The position numbers were made by a program, and so were the translations under genes. Of a stretch of DNA of 64,000 nucleotides, positions 15,730-25,887 are shown one piece after another; position 1 is the stretch's first letter; every line of letters begins with the position of its first letter. The notes under the pieces were generated by a model. It was not told the DNA's origin and made no database searches. It saw only the letters and a program-made list of their open reading frames with translations. This DNA is from Clostridia bacterium (GTDB lineage: Bacteria > Bacillota > Clostridia > TANB77 > CAG-508): NCBI GenBank assembly GCA_900759015.1, contig CAAEUE010000001.1, positions 51,797 to 115,796 on the forward strand, in the 5' to 3' direction.

Positions 15730-18153
15730 ATGGCAAAAGCAAGAAGAGCTAAAAGTACTAGAAGAACATCAAATACTAGAAGTGCTACAAGGACTAGAAA
15801 AAAGAAAAATAATATAGATAAAAATTTAGTAGTTGTTGTTATGATAATAACAAGTTTATTACTTTGTGTTTTGATATATGCACAATCAGGATGGATAGGA
15901 GAACATTTAAGTCCTATATTAGGTGGAATAATGGGGTGGATAAAATATATTATTCCAGTAGGAACATTTGCAATGGCAATAAAAATAGCTATAGATGACA
16001 AAGAATATTTAAGTAAAAAAATAATTAATTATATTATATTTTTAGTATGTATTGCTGCAACTATGGTAATTATAGAGATAAATAATGGTACATTATCTAT
16101 CAATTTGGATTTTTCAACATTTTTAGAAGAAGCATATGATTTAGGAACTCAAAATGTGGCAGGAGGAGTTATAGGAGCAGTAATTGCAATGCCAATTTGT
16201 AAATTATTAGGAACTATTGGAGGAATAATATTATTAATTGGAATAGCTATTATTACCTTAATTAATTTATTTGAAATAAAACCAGCAGAGATAATAAGAG
16301 ATTACTTTGAGAGAATGAAAGAAAGAAGAGAATATGAAGATGACGAAGATGAGGAAATAGAGGAAGAAAATGAAAAGGATGTCTTAATAGAAAAGAAGAA
16401 GGATAAAGTAAAGAATAAGAACAAGAAAAAGAAGAGAGAAAACGAAAGCGAAAAAGAGGAAAAAGAAGAAATTCCAATAGAAGAGCAAATTACAATTAAT
16501 TTAAACGAAACAGAACCAAAAAAGAAAAAATTAAGTCATGGTAAAGAGGAAACAAATACACAAGTAAAAGAAAATAAACCAAATCAAATTGAAGCAAATT
16601 TATTTAAACAGGAGCAAGAAAAGAAAGAAGAAAAAACAAAAGAAGTATTAGTACTAGAGCATGGGTTAACGGAAGAAGAAGAAAATTACGAATTTCCACC
16701 AATTGAATTGCTTAGTGAAGGAGAAGGTAGAGTATTTAAAGGAGGAAAAAAGGCTTTAACAGATACAGCAGCCAAATTACAAAAAACTTTATATAGTTTT
16801 GGTGTTTCTGCAAAAGTAGAAAATGTTTCGGTTGGACCTGCAATTACAAGATATGAAGTAAAACCAGCAGAAGGAGTAAGAGTAAATAAAATTGCAAATC
16901 TAGCTGATGATATTGCTTTAAGTTTAGCAGCAGAGAGCATAAGAATAGAAGCACCAATTCCAGGAAAACAAGCAGTTGGAATAGAAATTCCAAATAAAGA
17001 AAATGAGGTTGTACATTTAAGGGATATTATAGAAACAGAAGAATTTGTAAACCATAAATCAAAATTAGCATTAGCGTTAGGAAAAAATGTTGGAGGAGAA
17101 GCTGTTATTGCAGATGTTGCCAAAATGCCACATGTTTTAATAGCAGGAAGTACAGGATCTGGAAAGAGTGTTTGTATAAATACTTTAATTACAAGTATAT
17201 TATATAAAGCAAAACCAAATGAAGTAAAATTATTAATGGTTGATCCGAAAGTCGTTGAATTATCTGTTTATAATGGAATTCCTCATTTATTAATACCTGT
17301 TGTAACAGATCCTAAAAAGGCAGCAGGAGCATTAGCGTGGGCTGTTCAAGAAATGGTAAACAGATATAGTCTTTTTGCCAACAAAGGTGTAAGAGATATA
17401 AAAGGATATAATTCAGCAATAGAAAAAGAAGGAGGAACAGGAAAACTTCCACAAATTGTAATTATAATAGACGAACTTGCAGATTTAATGATGGTAGCAG
17501 CAAAAGATGTAGAAGATGCAATATGCAGATTAGCACAAATGGCAAGAGCTGCTGGAATGCATTTGGTAATAGCGACACAAAGACCATCTGTTGATGTAAT
17601 TACAGGTATAATAAAAGCTAATATTCCATCAAGAATAGCATTTGCTGTTTCATCACAAGTAGACTCTAGAACTATTCTAGACTCAGTGGGTGCAGAAAAA
17701 CTATTAGGAAAAGGAGATATGCTATTTTACCCATCTGGCGCATCAAAACCAATGAGAGTTCAAGGCTCTTTTGTATCTGATGGAGAAGTAGAAAAAATAG
17801 TAGATTTCTTAAAATTTAATGGTGGAGAGGCTAAATATAATGAAGATATTATTGAAAGTATAGAAAAAGCAAATAGTACAGATCAAGAACTTGATAAAAT
17901 GGAAGATGAAGATGATGCAGATCCTTTATTAATGGAAGCAATAGATACAGTGGTAGAAACAGGACAAGCTTCAACATCTTTTATCCAAAGAAGATTTAAA
18001 GTAGGATATGCAAGAGCTGGCAGAATAATAGATCAAATGGAAGAGAGAGGAATTATTTCTGGTTACCAAGGAAGTAAACCAAGAGAAGTACTAATAACAA
18101 AAGAAAGATTAGATGAGTTAAAAATGGGAACTACTCCAGATGAAAATACATAG
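15730..18153 (+). CDS. ftsK: DNA translocase FtsK/SpoIIIE
   Basis: 807 aa from the ATG at 15730, which has GGAGGG six bases upstream; the frame stays open further up without a site. Four membrane segments (about residues 30-50, 65-85, 95-115, 145-180) precede an acidic Lys/Glu linker and the motor: Walker A GSTGSGKS and Walker B VIIIDELADLMM. The C-terminal winged-helix gamma domain (VGYARAGRIIDQMEERGI) reads KOPS/SRS-like DNA sequences. It pumps chromosome DNA across the division or sporulation septum. Whether this copy serves division, sporulation or both cannot be told. It is followed 14 bases later by an unknown gene in the same direction. Confidence 0.96.
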   Translation: MAKARRAKSTRRTSNTRSATRTRKKKNNIDKNLVVVVMIITSLLLCVLIYAQSGWIGEHLSPILGGIMGWIKYIIPVGTFAMAIKIAIDDKEYLSKKIINYIIFLVCIAATMVIIEINNGTLSINLDFSTFLEEAYDLGTQNVAGGVIGAVIAMPICKLLGTIGGIILLIGIAIITLINLFEIKPAEIIRDYFERMKERREYEDDEDEEIEEENEKDVLIEKKKDKVKNKNKKKKRENESEKEEKEEIPIEEQITINLNETEPKKKKLSHGKEETNTQVKENKPNQIEANLFKQEQEKKEEKTKEVLVLEHGLTEEEENYEFPPIELLSEGEGRVFKGGKKALTDTAAKLQKTLYSFGVSAKVENVSVGPAITRYEVKPAEGVRVNKIANLADDIALSLAAESIRIEAPIPGKQAVGIEIPNKENEVVHLRDIIETEEFVNHKSKLALALGKNVGGEAVIADVAKMPHVLIAGSTGSGKSVCINTLITSILYKAKPNEVKLLMVDPKVVELSVYNGIPHLLIPVVTDPKKAAGALAWAVQEMVNRYSLFANKGVRDIKGYNSAIEKEGGTGKLPQIVIIIDELADLMMVAAKDVEDAICRLAQMARAAGMHLVIATQRPSVDVITGIIKANIPSRIAFAVSSQVDSRTILDSVGAEKLLGKGDMLFYPSGASKPMRVQGSFVSDGEVEKIVDFLKFNGGEAKYNEDIIESIEKANSTDQELDKMEDEDDADPLLMEAIDTVVETGQASTSFIQRRFKVGYARAGRIIDQMEERGIISGYQGSKPREVLITKERLDELKMGTTPDENT

Positions 18154-18167
18154 AAAGGTGGAAAATT

Positions 18168-19718
18168 ATGCCAAAAGAAAAGATTTTTTCTAAACTAAAA
18201 TATAAGGACTATAATAATATGCTAGAACAAGTTTTAGAAAAAAAAGATTTTTCAAGTACTGGTAAAAATTTAATATTAAGTGTTTTATATAAAATGGAAA
18301 CAAATTATAATGATTATAAAACAGTTAAAAGGGATATTACAGATAAAGAGGAGATTTTAGTTAATTTTATAAATATTGTGAAAAATGATTGTAATAGTTT
18401 AATTATTATAAAACCGGAGAGTAAAAAAAGTGTTATATTAAATAATACAACATCTAAATATATTGCAAATGCTGATAATAAGGAGTTAGAAGTATTTCCG
18501 AATGAAAAATATATTTTAGAAGGAATTTATAGTTTATATGATAATGAAAAAATGGTAAATGATAAATATGGAATTCTAAAAGATGCAATTACAGAAATTT
18601 TCAGAAATGGAAATTCAAGTAATAACATAGAACTTTTACGAGATTTTAATGGATTTGCATGGTATATAGAACCAAATGAATTTGAAGATATTTATTCTAA
18701 TTTAATTTTTCAAGATATTAGAATAATTGCTGGAAATGATTTGCTAAAGGATTGGATATATAATAAAAGTGAAGAGATTGATTATATATTAGAATTAAAA
18801 AAGGAATTAAATAGAAGATATGATCAAGAAATGGCAGAACAATTATTTAATCAAATAATGATAACAATATTAAAAGTATATATAGAAAGACATCCAGAAA
18901 AAATTAAAGAATTAGCGGTAAAAGAAGAGGAAAGTCCTCAAGATATGAAAAAATATGTTGAGGAAATATCAAGAGATAAAAAGAAGTTATTAAGACAAGT
19001 AGAAAATTTAGATAGATGTATAAATGATAATGATAAATTAACAGAAGAATTAGTAGCAAGAAATAAAGTTGGAGAAACAATAAAAAATGAATCAGAATTA
19101 AAAGAAATCCTAATAGAAGAAAGACAGAAATGCATAAATAAAATTATGGAATATAATAGGTCTATAGATCCAAGACAAATTATGAAAAAAAAGAAAAAGC
19201 AATCTACACAGACACAACTTTTTGATTATAAAGCAATAGCAGAAAGTGATACAACAGCATTAGAGGAATTAATTAATTTACAAAAATTATTTTTAAAGGG
19301 ATATAAAATATTAGCAGAAAAATTAAAAGGAAAAAAAGAGGTATTAGAATTAATTTATGAATTTAGATATTATAATTTAATTCCAATAACACGAAGTCAA
19401 CTTTTAAAAGATAATGAGAAATTAAAAGAAGATATAGATAATATTAGAGAGTTTTTAATAACAAAAGCAATAGATGAAAAGCTTATAAATTTAGTAAATT
19501 CTAATAAATATATAAATAGTGAGATTTTAAAGAATATCTTTTCATTAAGAATAATTAATTTAGAAAAAGTAGAAGTAAATATACAACATATACAAGAAGG
19601 AATAAGGGCGAATTATTTGGATGGAGATGTAGAGGAAACATCTAAAAATATAGTTGTTCCAGAAAATATAGGTAAATACAAAGTTAAAGAAAAGAAAAAA
19701 ATAAAAATATTCTCATAA
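18168..19718 (+). CDS. Unknown coiled-coil protein downstream of ftsK
   Basis: 516 aa, soluble, Lys/Glu/Asn-rich, with no membrane segment, signal peptide or motif that I recognise. A strong coiled coil lies at about 255-345 (KKYVEEISRDKKKLLRQVEN) followed by a poly-lysine patch (KKKKKQ, about 340). The AAAGGTGG site and 14-base spacing tie it to ftsK, and the MBL nuclease gene starts 11 bases after it. Its position suggests a chromosome- or RNA-related role, but nothing in the sequence proves that. Confidence 0.75.
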   Translation: MPKEKIFSKLKYKDYNNMLEQVLEKKDFSSTGKNLILSVLYKMETNYNDYKTVKRDITDKEEILVNFINIVKNDCNSLIIIKPESKKSVILNNTTSKYIANADNKELEVFPNEKYILEGIYSLYDNEKMVNDKYGILKDAITEIFRNGNSSNNIELLRDFNGFAWYIEPNEFEDIYSNLIFQDIRIIAGNDLLKDWIYNKSEEIDYILELKKELNRRYDQEMAEQLFNQIMITILKVYIERHPEKIKELAVKEEESPQDMKKYVEEISRDKKKLLRQVENLDRCINDNDKLTEELVARNKVGETIKNESELKEILIEERQKCINKIMEYNRSIDPRQIMKKKKKQSTQTQLFDYKAIAESDTTALEELINLQKLFLKGYKILAEKLKGKKEVLELIYEFRYYNLIPITRSQLLKDNEKLKEDIDNIREFLITKAIDEKLINLVNSNKYINSEILKNIFSLRIINLEKVEVNIQHIQEGIRANYLDGDVEETSKNIVVPENIGKYKVKEKKKIKIFS

Positions 19719-19729
19719 GGAGGAAAAAC

Positions 19730-21397
19730 ATGAAAATAACTTTTTTAGGTGCTACTAAAACTGTAACAGGTTCTAATTTTTTAGTAGAAGGCGCAGGAAA
19801 AAAATTTTTAGTTGATTGTGGTTTATTTCAAGGAAAAGCAACAGAAGAATTAGAAAACGAAGAGCCTTTTGAATTTGACATTAATAGTATAGATTTTATG
19901 TTATTAACGCATGCACATATTGATCATTCAGGAAGAATTCCAAAATTATATAAAGAAGGATATAGAAAAGATGTTATTGCAACAAAGGCTACTTGTGACT
20001 TATGTTCTATAATGTTACCAGATAGTGGTCACATACAAGAAATGGAAGTTGGATGGAAAAACAAGAAAAGAATAAGAAAAGGTGAAGAAGAATTAGAACC
20101 TCTTTATACTGCTGAAGAAGCTGCAAGATCATTAGAATTATTTAAACCTGTAAAATATGACGAAATAATTGAGATAGATGAAAATATACATGTAAGGTTT
20201 AACGATGCAGGACATATGCTTGGTTCTTCGACTATAGAAGTATGGATAAATGAAAATGGTAAGGAAGAAAAAATAGTATTTTCCGGAGATTTAGGAAATA
20301 ATGATATTCCATTATTAAGTGAGCCAACAATGATAGAAGATACAGATTATTTAGTTATGGAATCAACATATGGTAGCAGATTACATATGAGAAATGATGA
20401 TAAAGCAGAATTATTTTTAGACATTGTTTCTGAAACTTTAGAACAAGGTGGAACAGTTGTTATACCTTCATTTGCTGTTGGTAGAACCCAAGAAATATTA
20501 TTTGAAATAAATAAGTTAAAAGATAAAAGAGATGATGAGGAATTTAGAAAAAAATATGAAGAATTGATGAGAGTTCCAGTATATGTAGATAGTCCACTTG
20601 CTATATCTGCAACAGAAGTTTTTGAAGATAATATGGATTTATTTGATGAGGAAACAAAAGAATACATCCAAAAAGGAAATAATCCATTGGAATTTCCAGG
20701 CTTAAAATTCACACGTACTGTAGAAGAATCAAAGGCTTTAAATGAAAGTAATGAGTCATGTATTATAATTTCTGCTAGTGGAATGTGTGATGTTGGTAGA
20801 ATTAAACATCATTTAAAACATAATATATGGAATCCTAAAAATACAATTTTATTTGTAGGCTACCAAGCACCAGGAACACTAGGATATAGTATAGTAAATG
20901 GAGCTAAAAAAATAAAATTATTTGGCGAAGAAGTAGCTGTAAATGCTAGAGTAGAATATATAGAGGGGTATTCTGGACATGCTGACCAAGAAGGGCTATT
21001 AAACTTTATATATTCATTTTTAAAGAAACCAAAACATATCTTTTTATTACATGGAGAGCCAGAAGGACAAGAAGTGTTAAAAGAAAAAATAATAGAGACA
21101 ACTAATTTGCCAGTTTCAATTCCAAGCTTTGGAGAAACATATGAAATTACAGATACATCTGTAAGATTAATAGGAAGATATAGAAGACCAGAAAAAGAAG
21201 ATAATAAATTTACTAAACTTGCAATTATAGATAGATTGAATGCATTAAAAGAAAAAATTAATGATATGGAAGATATAGTAAATGATGAATTAACAGATCA
21301 AGATATACAAGAAGGAAGATTGGATAGTTTAAGTGAGAAAATTAAAGACTTACAACGACAGATTAATAGAATTGTAAATAAAGGAGAATACAAATGA
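19730..21397 (+). CDS. Beta-CASP metallo-beta-lactamase fold nuclease (CPSF73-like)
   Basis: 555 aa. The metal-binding HxHxDH motif is in THAHIDHSGRIP (about 59-70). The later beta-CASP features are DAGHMLGSS, FSGDLGN, SFAVGRTQEI, the SASGMCDVGRIKHHL segment and the final YSGHADQEGLL and LLHGEP blocks. Such proteins are Zn-dependent RNA endo- or exonucleases related to CPSF73; this one is the YSH1-like bacterial type, distinct from RNase J. The C-terminus is a helical extension (about 490-555). AAGGAGG precedes the ATG. Its stop overlaps the next start (ATGA), so translation is coupled to the GH15 gene, an odd pairing of functions. Confidence 0.9.
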   Translation: MKITFLGATKTVTGSNFLVEGAGKKFLVDCGLFQGKATEELENEEPFEFDINSIDFMLLTHAHIDHSGRIPKLYKEGYRKDVIATKATCDLCSIMLPDSGHIQEMEVGWKNKKRIRKGEEELEPLYTAEEAARSLELFKPVKYDEIIEIDENIHVRFNDAGHMLGSSTIEVWINENGKEEKIVFSGDLGNNDIPLLSEPTMIEDTDYLVMESTYGSRLHMRNDDKAELFLDIVSETLEQGGTVVIPSFAVGRTQEILFEINKLKDKRDDEEFRKKYEELMRVPVYVDSPLAISATEVFEDNMDLFDEETKEYIQKGNNPLEFPGLKFTRTVEESKALNESNESCIIISASGMCDVGRIKHHLKHNIWNPKNTILFVGYQAPGTLGYSIVNGAKKIKLFGEEVAVNARVEYIEGYSGHADQEGLLNFIYSFLKKPKHIFLLHGEPEGQEVLKEKIIETTNLPVSIPSFGETYEITDTSVRLIGRYRRPEKEDNKFTKLAIIDRLNALKEKINDMEDIVNDELTDQDIQEGRLDSLSEKIKDLQRQINRIVNKGEYK

Positions 21398-23358
21398 AAA
21401 GAAAATATTTAAATGATGCTATTATAGGAAATAGAAAAATGATCGCTAGTTTGTCAGAAAAAGGAGAACTATTAAGATTAAGTTATCCAACGGCAGACTA
21501 TAGGCAATTTATAGATTATTATGAAACAGGTGTAAAGATAAATGATTCAGCATTAATTAGGCTTCATAATGATATCAATAATGTGTATAATCAATATTAT
21601 TCTACGGATACAAATGTATTAAATACAGAAATAGAAAACACATATTTTAAGCTTAATATGAAGCAAGAAGACTTTATACCAATGAAAAAAGATGTATTAA
21701 TAAGAAGATATACATTTACAAATTATAATAAAATAGATTTGGATGTAAAATTTTTAATAGAATCAAAATTATTTTCAAATTTAAATAATATGGTTGGAAC
21801 TAGAATATGTGATAATGCTATGATTCAATATAGTCATGATTTTGCTATGACAACATTTTCTAATATGCCAATATATAGTTATCAATTAAATAATGTAGAT
21901 GAAACTATTTCTTCTGGAGTAATAAAAGATAAAGATTATATAGCAATGTCTAATCATTCTGCAATAGCTTATGATGTAGGTGTATTAAGACCGGGTGAAT
22001 CTAAAGAATTTAATGTATACATATACATAAATAAAAATTATAAGGTTGATGTGTTAGATGATTTAATAAAAGAAATAGACGAAATAAAAGAATATGATAC
22101 CTTAAGATTAATGATGGATACAAAAGCTTATTGGAGAAAATATGTAAAAAAACATGAAGTGCTTAAAGTAAAAGATTATGGCGAAATATATAATGCCAAA
22201 ATACAAAAAATCTTAAGAAGAACAATTTTATTATTTCCTTTATTAGTTAATGAGGATACAGGAGGAATAATTGCAGCATTAGAAGTTGATGAAGAAAAAG
22301 ATTTATGTGGAAGATATGCTTATTGTTGGCCAAGAGATGCTGTTACTATTTCACAAGCGCTAGACATGGTAGGAATGTACAAAGATGCAGATAATTTCTA
22401 TAATATTTTCTTAAGAAAAACTCAAAGTAAAAATGGAATGTGGGAACAACGTTTTTATACAGATGGAAGACTAGCTCCTTGTTGGGGATATCAAATAGAT
22501 GAAACAGGAAGTGTAGTTGCAGGATTATATCAGCATTTTAAAATAAAAGAATTTAGACTTAAACAAAGAGATATGGATCTATTAAAAAATAATTTGGCTA
22601 TGTGCGAAAATGCAGTTGAATTTTTAAAGAAATATATGGATCATTTATTAAATAAAGATGAAGATAAGGAAGAAGTAGTAGAGACAAAATATAGCTATTT
22701 AGACAGAAGTCAAATATATAAACATGTAAGTTATGACTTATGGGAAATGAACGAAGGAGTACATTTATATTCTTTATCTGCAATATATGCTGCTTTTAGT
22801 GCAATGGAATTAATTTATAAAGAATTACAAAAAGACAATAAAAGATTCAAATTACCAGAAGATTATAATGAGTTGTCAGAATATAAAGAATTAATAAAAA
22901 AATATATACTAGATAATATGTGTGATAAAAATCAAAATATATTAAAAAGAAATATTAAAGATAATAATATGGATATTAGTATAATGGGAACAATTACACC
23001 ATTTAATGTATTTGATCCAAATGATAAATTAATACAAAATACAGTTCAAAAGATTAATTTAACATTAAGGACATATACAGGTGGATATTTAAGATTTGAA
23101 CATGATGGTTATATGGGTGGAAAAAATCCATGGCCAATAGCAACTTTGTGGATGTATATTTATTATAAAAAAATTGGAGCAACAAAAGAAGCTAATGAAT
23201 GTTTAAAATTTGTAATAGATACATCTACGCCTTTAGGGTTATTAGCAGAACAAATTGATAATGAAAAAATGAAATCTAAGTGGGTAATAGGTTTAGGATG
23301 GTCACATGCAATGTTTGTGCTATCATTGGGAATAGATGAACTATTAAACAAAAACTAA
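21394..23358 (+). CDS. Glycoside hydrolase family 15-like alpha-glucosidase/glucoamylase
   Basis: 654 aa. An N-terminal beta-sandwich (about 1-260) precedes an (alpha/alpha)6 barrel. The barrel has GRYAYCWPRDAVTISQALDM (about 307-326), the hallmark GH15 WPRDA block, and WGYQIDETGSVVAGLYQHF with the likely catalytic Glu. The end has WVIGLGWSHAMFVL. No signal peptide, so it is intracellular. The family releases glucose from alpha-glucans or cleaves trehalose-type substrates; this one could act on stored glycogen or imported maltodextrins. It overlaps the nuclease gene by four bases. Confidence 0.88.
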   Translation: MKRKYLNDAIIGNRKMIASLSEKGELLRLSYPTADYRQFIDYYETGVKINDSALIRLHNDINNVYNQYYSTDTNVLNTEIENTYFKLNMKQEDFIPMKKDVLIRRYTFTNYNKIDLDVKFLIESKLFSNLNNMVGTRICDNAMIQYSHDFAMTTFSNMPIYSYQLNNVDETISSGVIKDKDYIAMSNHSAIAYDVGVLRPGESKEFNVYIYINKNYKVDVLDDLIKEIDEIKEYDTLRLMMDTKAYWRKYVKKHEVLKVKDYGEIYNAKIQKILRRTILLFPLLVNEDTGGIIAALEVDEEKDLCGRYAYCWPRDAVTISQALDMVGMYKDADNFYNIFLRKTQSKNGMWEQRFYTDGRLAPCWGYQIDETGSVVAGLYQHFKIKEFRLKQRDMDLLKNNLAMCENAVEFLKKYMDHLLNKDEDKEEVVETKYSYLDRSQIYKHVSYDLWEMNEGVHLYSLSAIYAAFSAMELIYKELQKDNKRFKLPEDYNELSEYKELIKKYILDNMCDKNQNILKRNIKDNNMDISIMGTITPFNVFDPNDKLIQNTVQKINLTLRTYTGGYLRFEHDGYMGGKNPWPIATLWMYIYYKKIGATKEANECLKFVIDTSTPLGLLAEQIDNEKMKSKWVIGLGWSHAMFVLSLGIDELLNKN

Positions 23359-23400
23359 AGATAAAAAATATAGTGCAAGAGTTTATAAAGAAGGAGCAAT

Positions 23401-24759
23401 ATGAAAGCAAAAACAATTTTTGTGTGTAATGAATGTGGATATGAATCTGCAAAATGGATGGGAAAATGCCCAGCTTGTAATTCATGGAATACATTTTTCG
23501 AAGAAAAAATTTCTACAAAAGTAGAAAATGGAAAAAGAGAAAAGAAAATACAAGAAGCACCAAAGCCTTTAAATAGTTATATAGGTCAAGATGCCCAAAG
23601 AACTTCTACAGGGTATGCAGAGCTGGATAGAGTTTTAGGTGGAGGATTAGTAAAAGGATCTTTAGTATTAGTTGGAGGAGAACCAGGAATAGGAAAATCT
23701 ACTTTAATTTTACAACTGTGTGACAAGGTTAAAGGAGAGGGAAAAGTTTTATATGTTTCTGGTGAAGAGTCTGCAGAACAAATAAAATTAAGAGCAGATA
23801 GGTTAAATATCAAAAATGATGATATTTTATTTTTAGGAGAAACAGATATAGATATTATTGACCAAAATATAGAAGAACTAAATCCAAAATTAGTAATAAT
23901 AGACTCTATGCAAACAATGTATTCAGAAGAAATTTCTTCAGCACCAGGAAGTGTAAGTCAAGTACGAGAAATAACAAGTAGAATAATGAAAATTTGTAAA
24001 TCTAGAAAAATCACAACTATAATTATTGGACATGTTACAAAAGATGGTAACATAGCAGGTCCGAGAGTTCTAGAACATATGGTAGATACAGTACTGTATA
24101 TAGAAGGAGAAAGATATTTTTCTTACAGAATGATAAGAGGAGTAAAAAATAGATTTGGATCTACTAATGAAGTTGGAATGTTTGAGATGCAAGAAAAGGG
24201 AATGGTAGAAATAACAAACCCATCATCAATTCTAATTTCTGAAAGAGAAGATAACCCATCTGGTTCAGTTGTGGTTGCAACAGTAGAGGGAACAAGACCT
24301 TTATTAGTAGAATTGCAAGCATTAGTTACTCAAAGTGTATTTGGACTTCCAAGGAGAACTGCAAATGGAATAGATTATAACAGGTTAACATTGTTAGTAG
24401 CAGTAATGGAGAAAAAAGCAGGATTTATGTTAGGAAATCAGGATGTTTATTTAAATGTTGTAGGAGGACTTAAGGTAAACGAACCTGCACTGGATTTAGG
24501 AATAATTTTAGCTACTGCATCAAGTTTTAAAAATGTAAGTATTCCTAAAGGAGTAATTGCATTAGGAGAAGTAGGATTAACAGGAGAAGTACGTACAATT
24601 AATATGATGGAAAAAAGACTAAAAGAGGCAGAAAGATTAGGATTTAAAAAATGTATAATTCCAGAAAATAACAAAAAACTATTGAAAGAATCATATAAAT
24701 TGGATATAATTGGTGTGAAAAATATTAACGAGGCCATGAAAGCAATTGGACTAAGATAG
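23401..24759 (+). CDS. radA: DNA repair protein RadA (Sms)
   Basis: 452 aa. The N-terminal zinc finger has Cys9, Cys12, Cys23 and Cys26 (CNECG and CPACN). The RecA-like core has Walker A GGEPGIGKST (92-101), the RadA-specific KNRFG motif (GVKNRFGSTNEVG) and a C-terminal Lon-like domain. RadA is a DnaB-type branch-migration helicase that processes recombination intermediates. AAGGAGC precedes the ATG. The disA gene follows 36 bases later, a conserved Bacillota pair in which RadA restrains DisA; the usual upstream clpC/mcsB genes are absent. Confidence 0.97.
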   Translation: MKAKTIFVCNECGYESAKWMGKCPACNSWNTFFEEKISTKVENGKREKKIQEAPKPLNSYIGQDAQRTSTGYAELDRVLGGGLVKGSLVLVGGEPGIGKSTLILQLCDKVKGEGKVLYVSGEESAEQIKLRADRLNIKNDDILFLGETDIDIIDQNIEELNPKLVIIDSMQTMYSEEISSAPGSVSQVREITSRIMKICKSRKITTIIIGHVTKDGNIAGPRVLEHMVDTVLYIEGERYFSYRMIRGVKNRFGSTNEVGMFEMQEKGMVEITNPSSILISEREDNPSGSVVVATVEGTRPLLVELQALVTQSVFGLPRRTANGIDYNRLTLLVAVMEKKAGFMLGNQDVYLNVVGGLKVNEPALDLGIILATASSFKNVSIPKGVIALGEVGLTGEVRTINMMEKRLKEAERLGFKKCIIPENNKKLLKESYKLDIIGVKNINEAMKAIGLR

Positions 24760-24795
24760 TTCATAAGGTTAGTTAACAGAAAGGGTTGGTAACAA

Positions 24796-25872
24796 GTGAG
24801 AATCAGCAAAAAAGATGAAGTTACAGACATACTAAAGTTAATTTCACCTGGAACACCAATAAGAGAAGGACTAGATAATATTTTAAAAGCAAAAACAGGA
24901 GCATTATTAGTATTTTCTGATACTAAGGAAGTTTTAGACATAGTAGATGGTGGTTTTTTTATAGATGAAGAATATACATCATCTAAATTATATGAACTTG
25001 CTAAAATGGATGGTGCAATAGTATTAAGTACAGATTTAAAAAGAATATTATATGCAAATGCACAGCTAATTCCATCACCAGAAATTCCAACTAAAGAAAC
25101 TGGAACACGTCATAGAACTGCAGAGAGAACAGCAAAACAAACCGGAGCATTAGTAATTAGTATTTCACAAAGAAGAAATATAATTACAGTATTTAAAGGA
25201 AATTTAAGATATACAATACAAGATTCATCAACTATTTTAAATAGAACAAACCAAGCATTACAAACATTAGAAAAATATAAGAAAGTATTTGATAGTAAAT
25301 TAAATGTATTAAATGAATATGAATTTAATGATATTGTTACTTTAGATAATGTAATAAATGCAATTCAAAGAGCAGAAATGGTTATGAAAATAGTAGATGA
25401 AGTAAAAAGAGGAATTTCAGAATTAGGACAAGATGGTAGACTTATAAGTATGCAATTAGAAGAATTAGTTGGTGGTTTGGAAAGAGAAGAACTTCTGATA
25501 ATAAAAGATTATCTAGGAAAAGGAACAAATAAAACTGAAGACGAAGCATTAGATGAAATAATTGCATTACCATACGAAGATCTTTTAAAAGCATCTTCAA
25601 TAGCTAAAATTTTAGGGTATGAAAATTTCGATAATTATGATGAAGTAGGAGTTTATACGAGAGGTTATAGGATATTAAATAAAATTCCAAGAGTACCTAA
25701 TAATATCGTAGAAAATTTAGTAAAATCTTTTAAATCTTTTCAACACATTTTAGCTGCAGATATTCCAGAGCTTGATGAGGTAGAAGGAATAGGAGAGGTA
25801 AGAGCTAAAACAATAAAACAATCATTAAAGAGAATGCAAGAACAATTTGTTTTTGATAATGCTTTAATTTAA
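24796..25872 (+). CDS. disA: DNA integrity scanning diadenylate cyclase DisA
   Basis: 358 aa from a GTG at 24796. The N-terminal DAC domain makes c-di-AMP from two ATP and has both key motifs, DGA (72-74) and RHRTA (105-109). A helical spine links to the C-terminal helix-hairpin-helix DNA-binding domain (DEVEGIGEVRAKTIKQSLKR). DisA octamers slide along DNA, pause at branched structures and lower c-di-AMP output, delaying sporulation until damage is repaired. It pairs with radA upstream. The ribosome binding site is weak (AAAGGGTTGG), with a GTG start. Confidence 0.97.
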   Translation: MRISKKDEVTDILKLISPGTPIREGLDNILKAKTGALLVFSDTKEVLDIVDGGFFIDEEYTSSKLYELAKMDGAIVLSTDLKRILYANAQLIPSPEIPTKETGTRHRTAERTAKQTGALVISISQRRNIITVFKGNLRYTIQDSSTILNRTNQALQTLEKYKKVFDSKLNVLNEYEFNDIVTLDNVINAIQRAEMVMKIVDEVKRGISELGQDGRLISMQLEELVGGLEREELLIIKDYLGKGTNKTEDEALDEIIALPYEDLLKASSIAKILGYENFDNYDEVGVYTRGYRILNKIPRVPNNIVENLVKSFKSFQHILAADIPELDEVEGIGEVRAKTIKQSLKRMQEQFVFDNALI

Positions 25873-25887
25873 GTAGGAGGATAACGA

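Noticed and set aside
24447..24941. A 164-aa minus-strand frame over the radA-disA junction
   Set aside because: Antisense to two conserved genes and with no homology that I can recognise.
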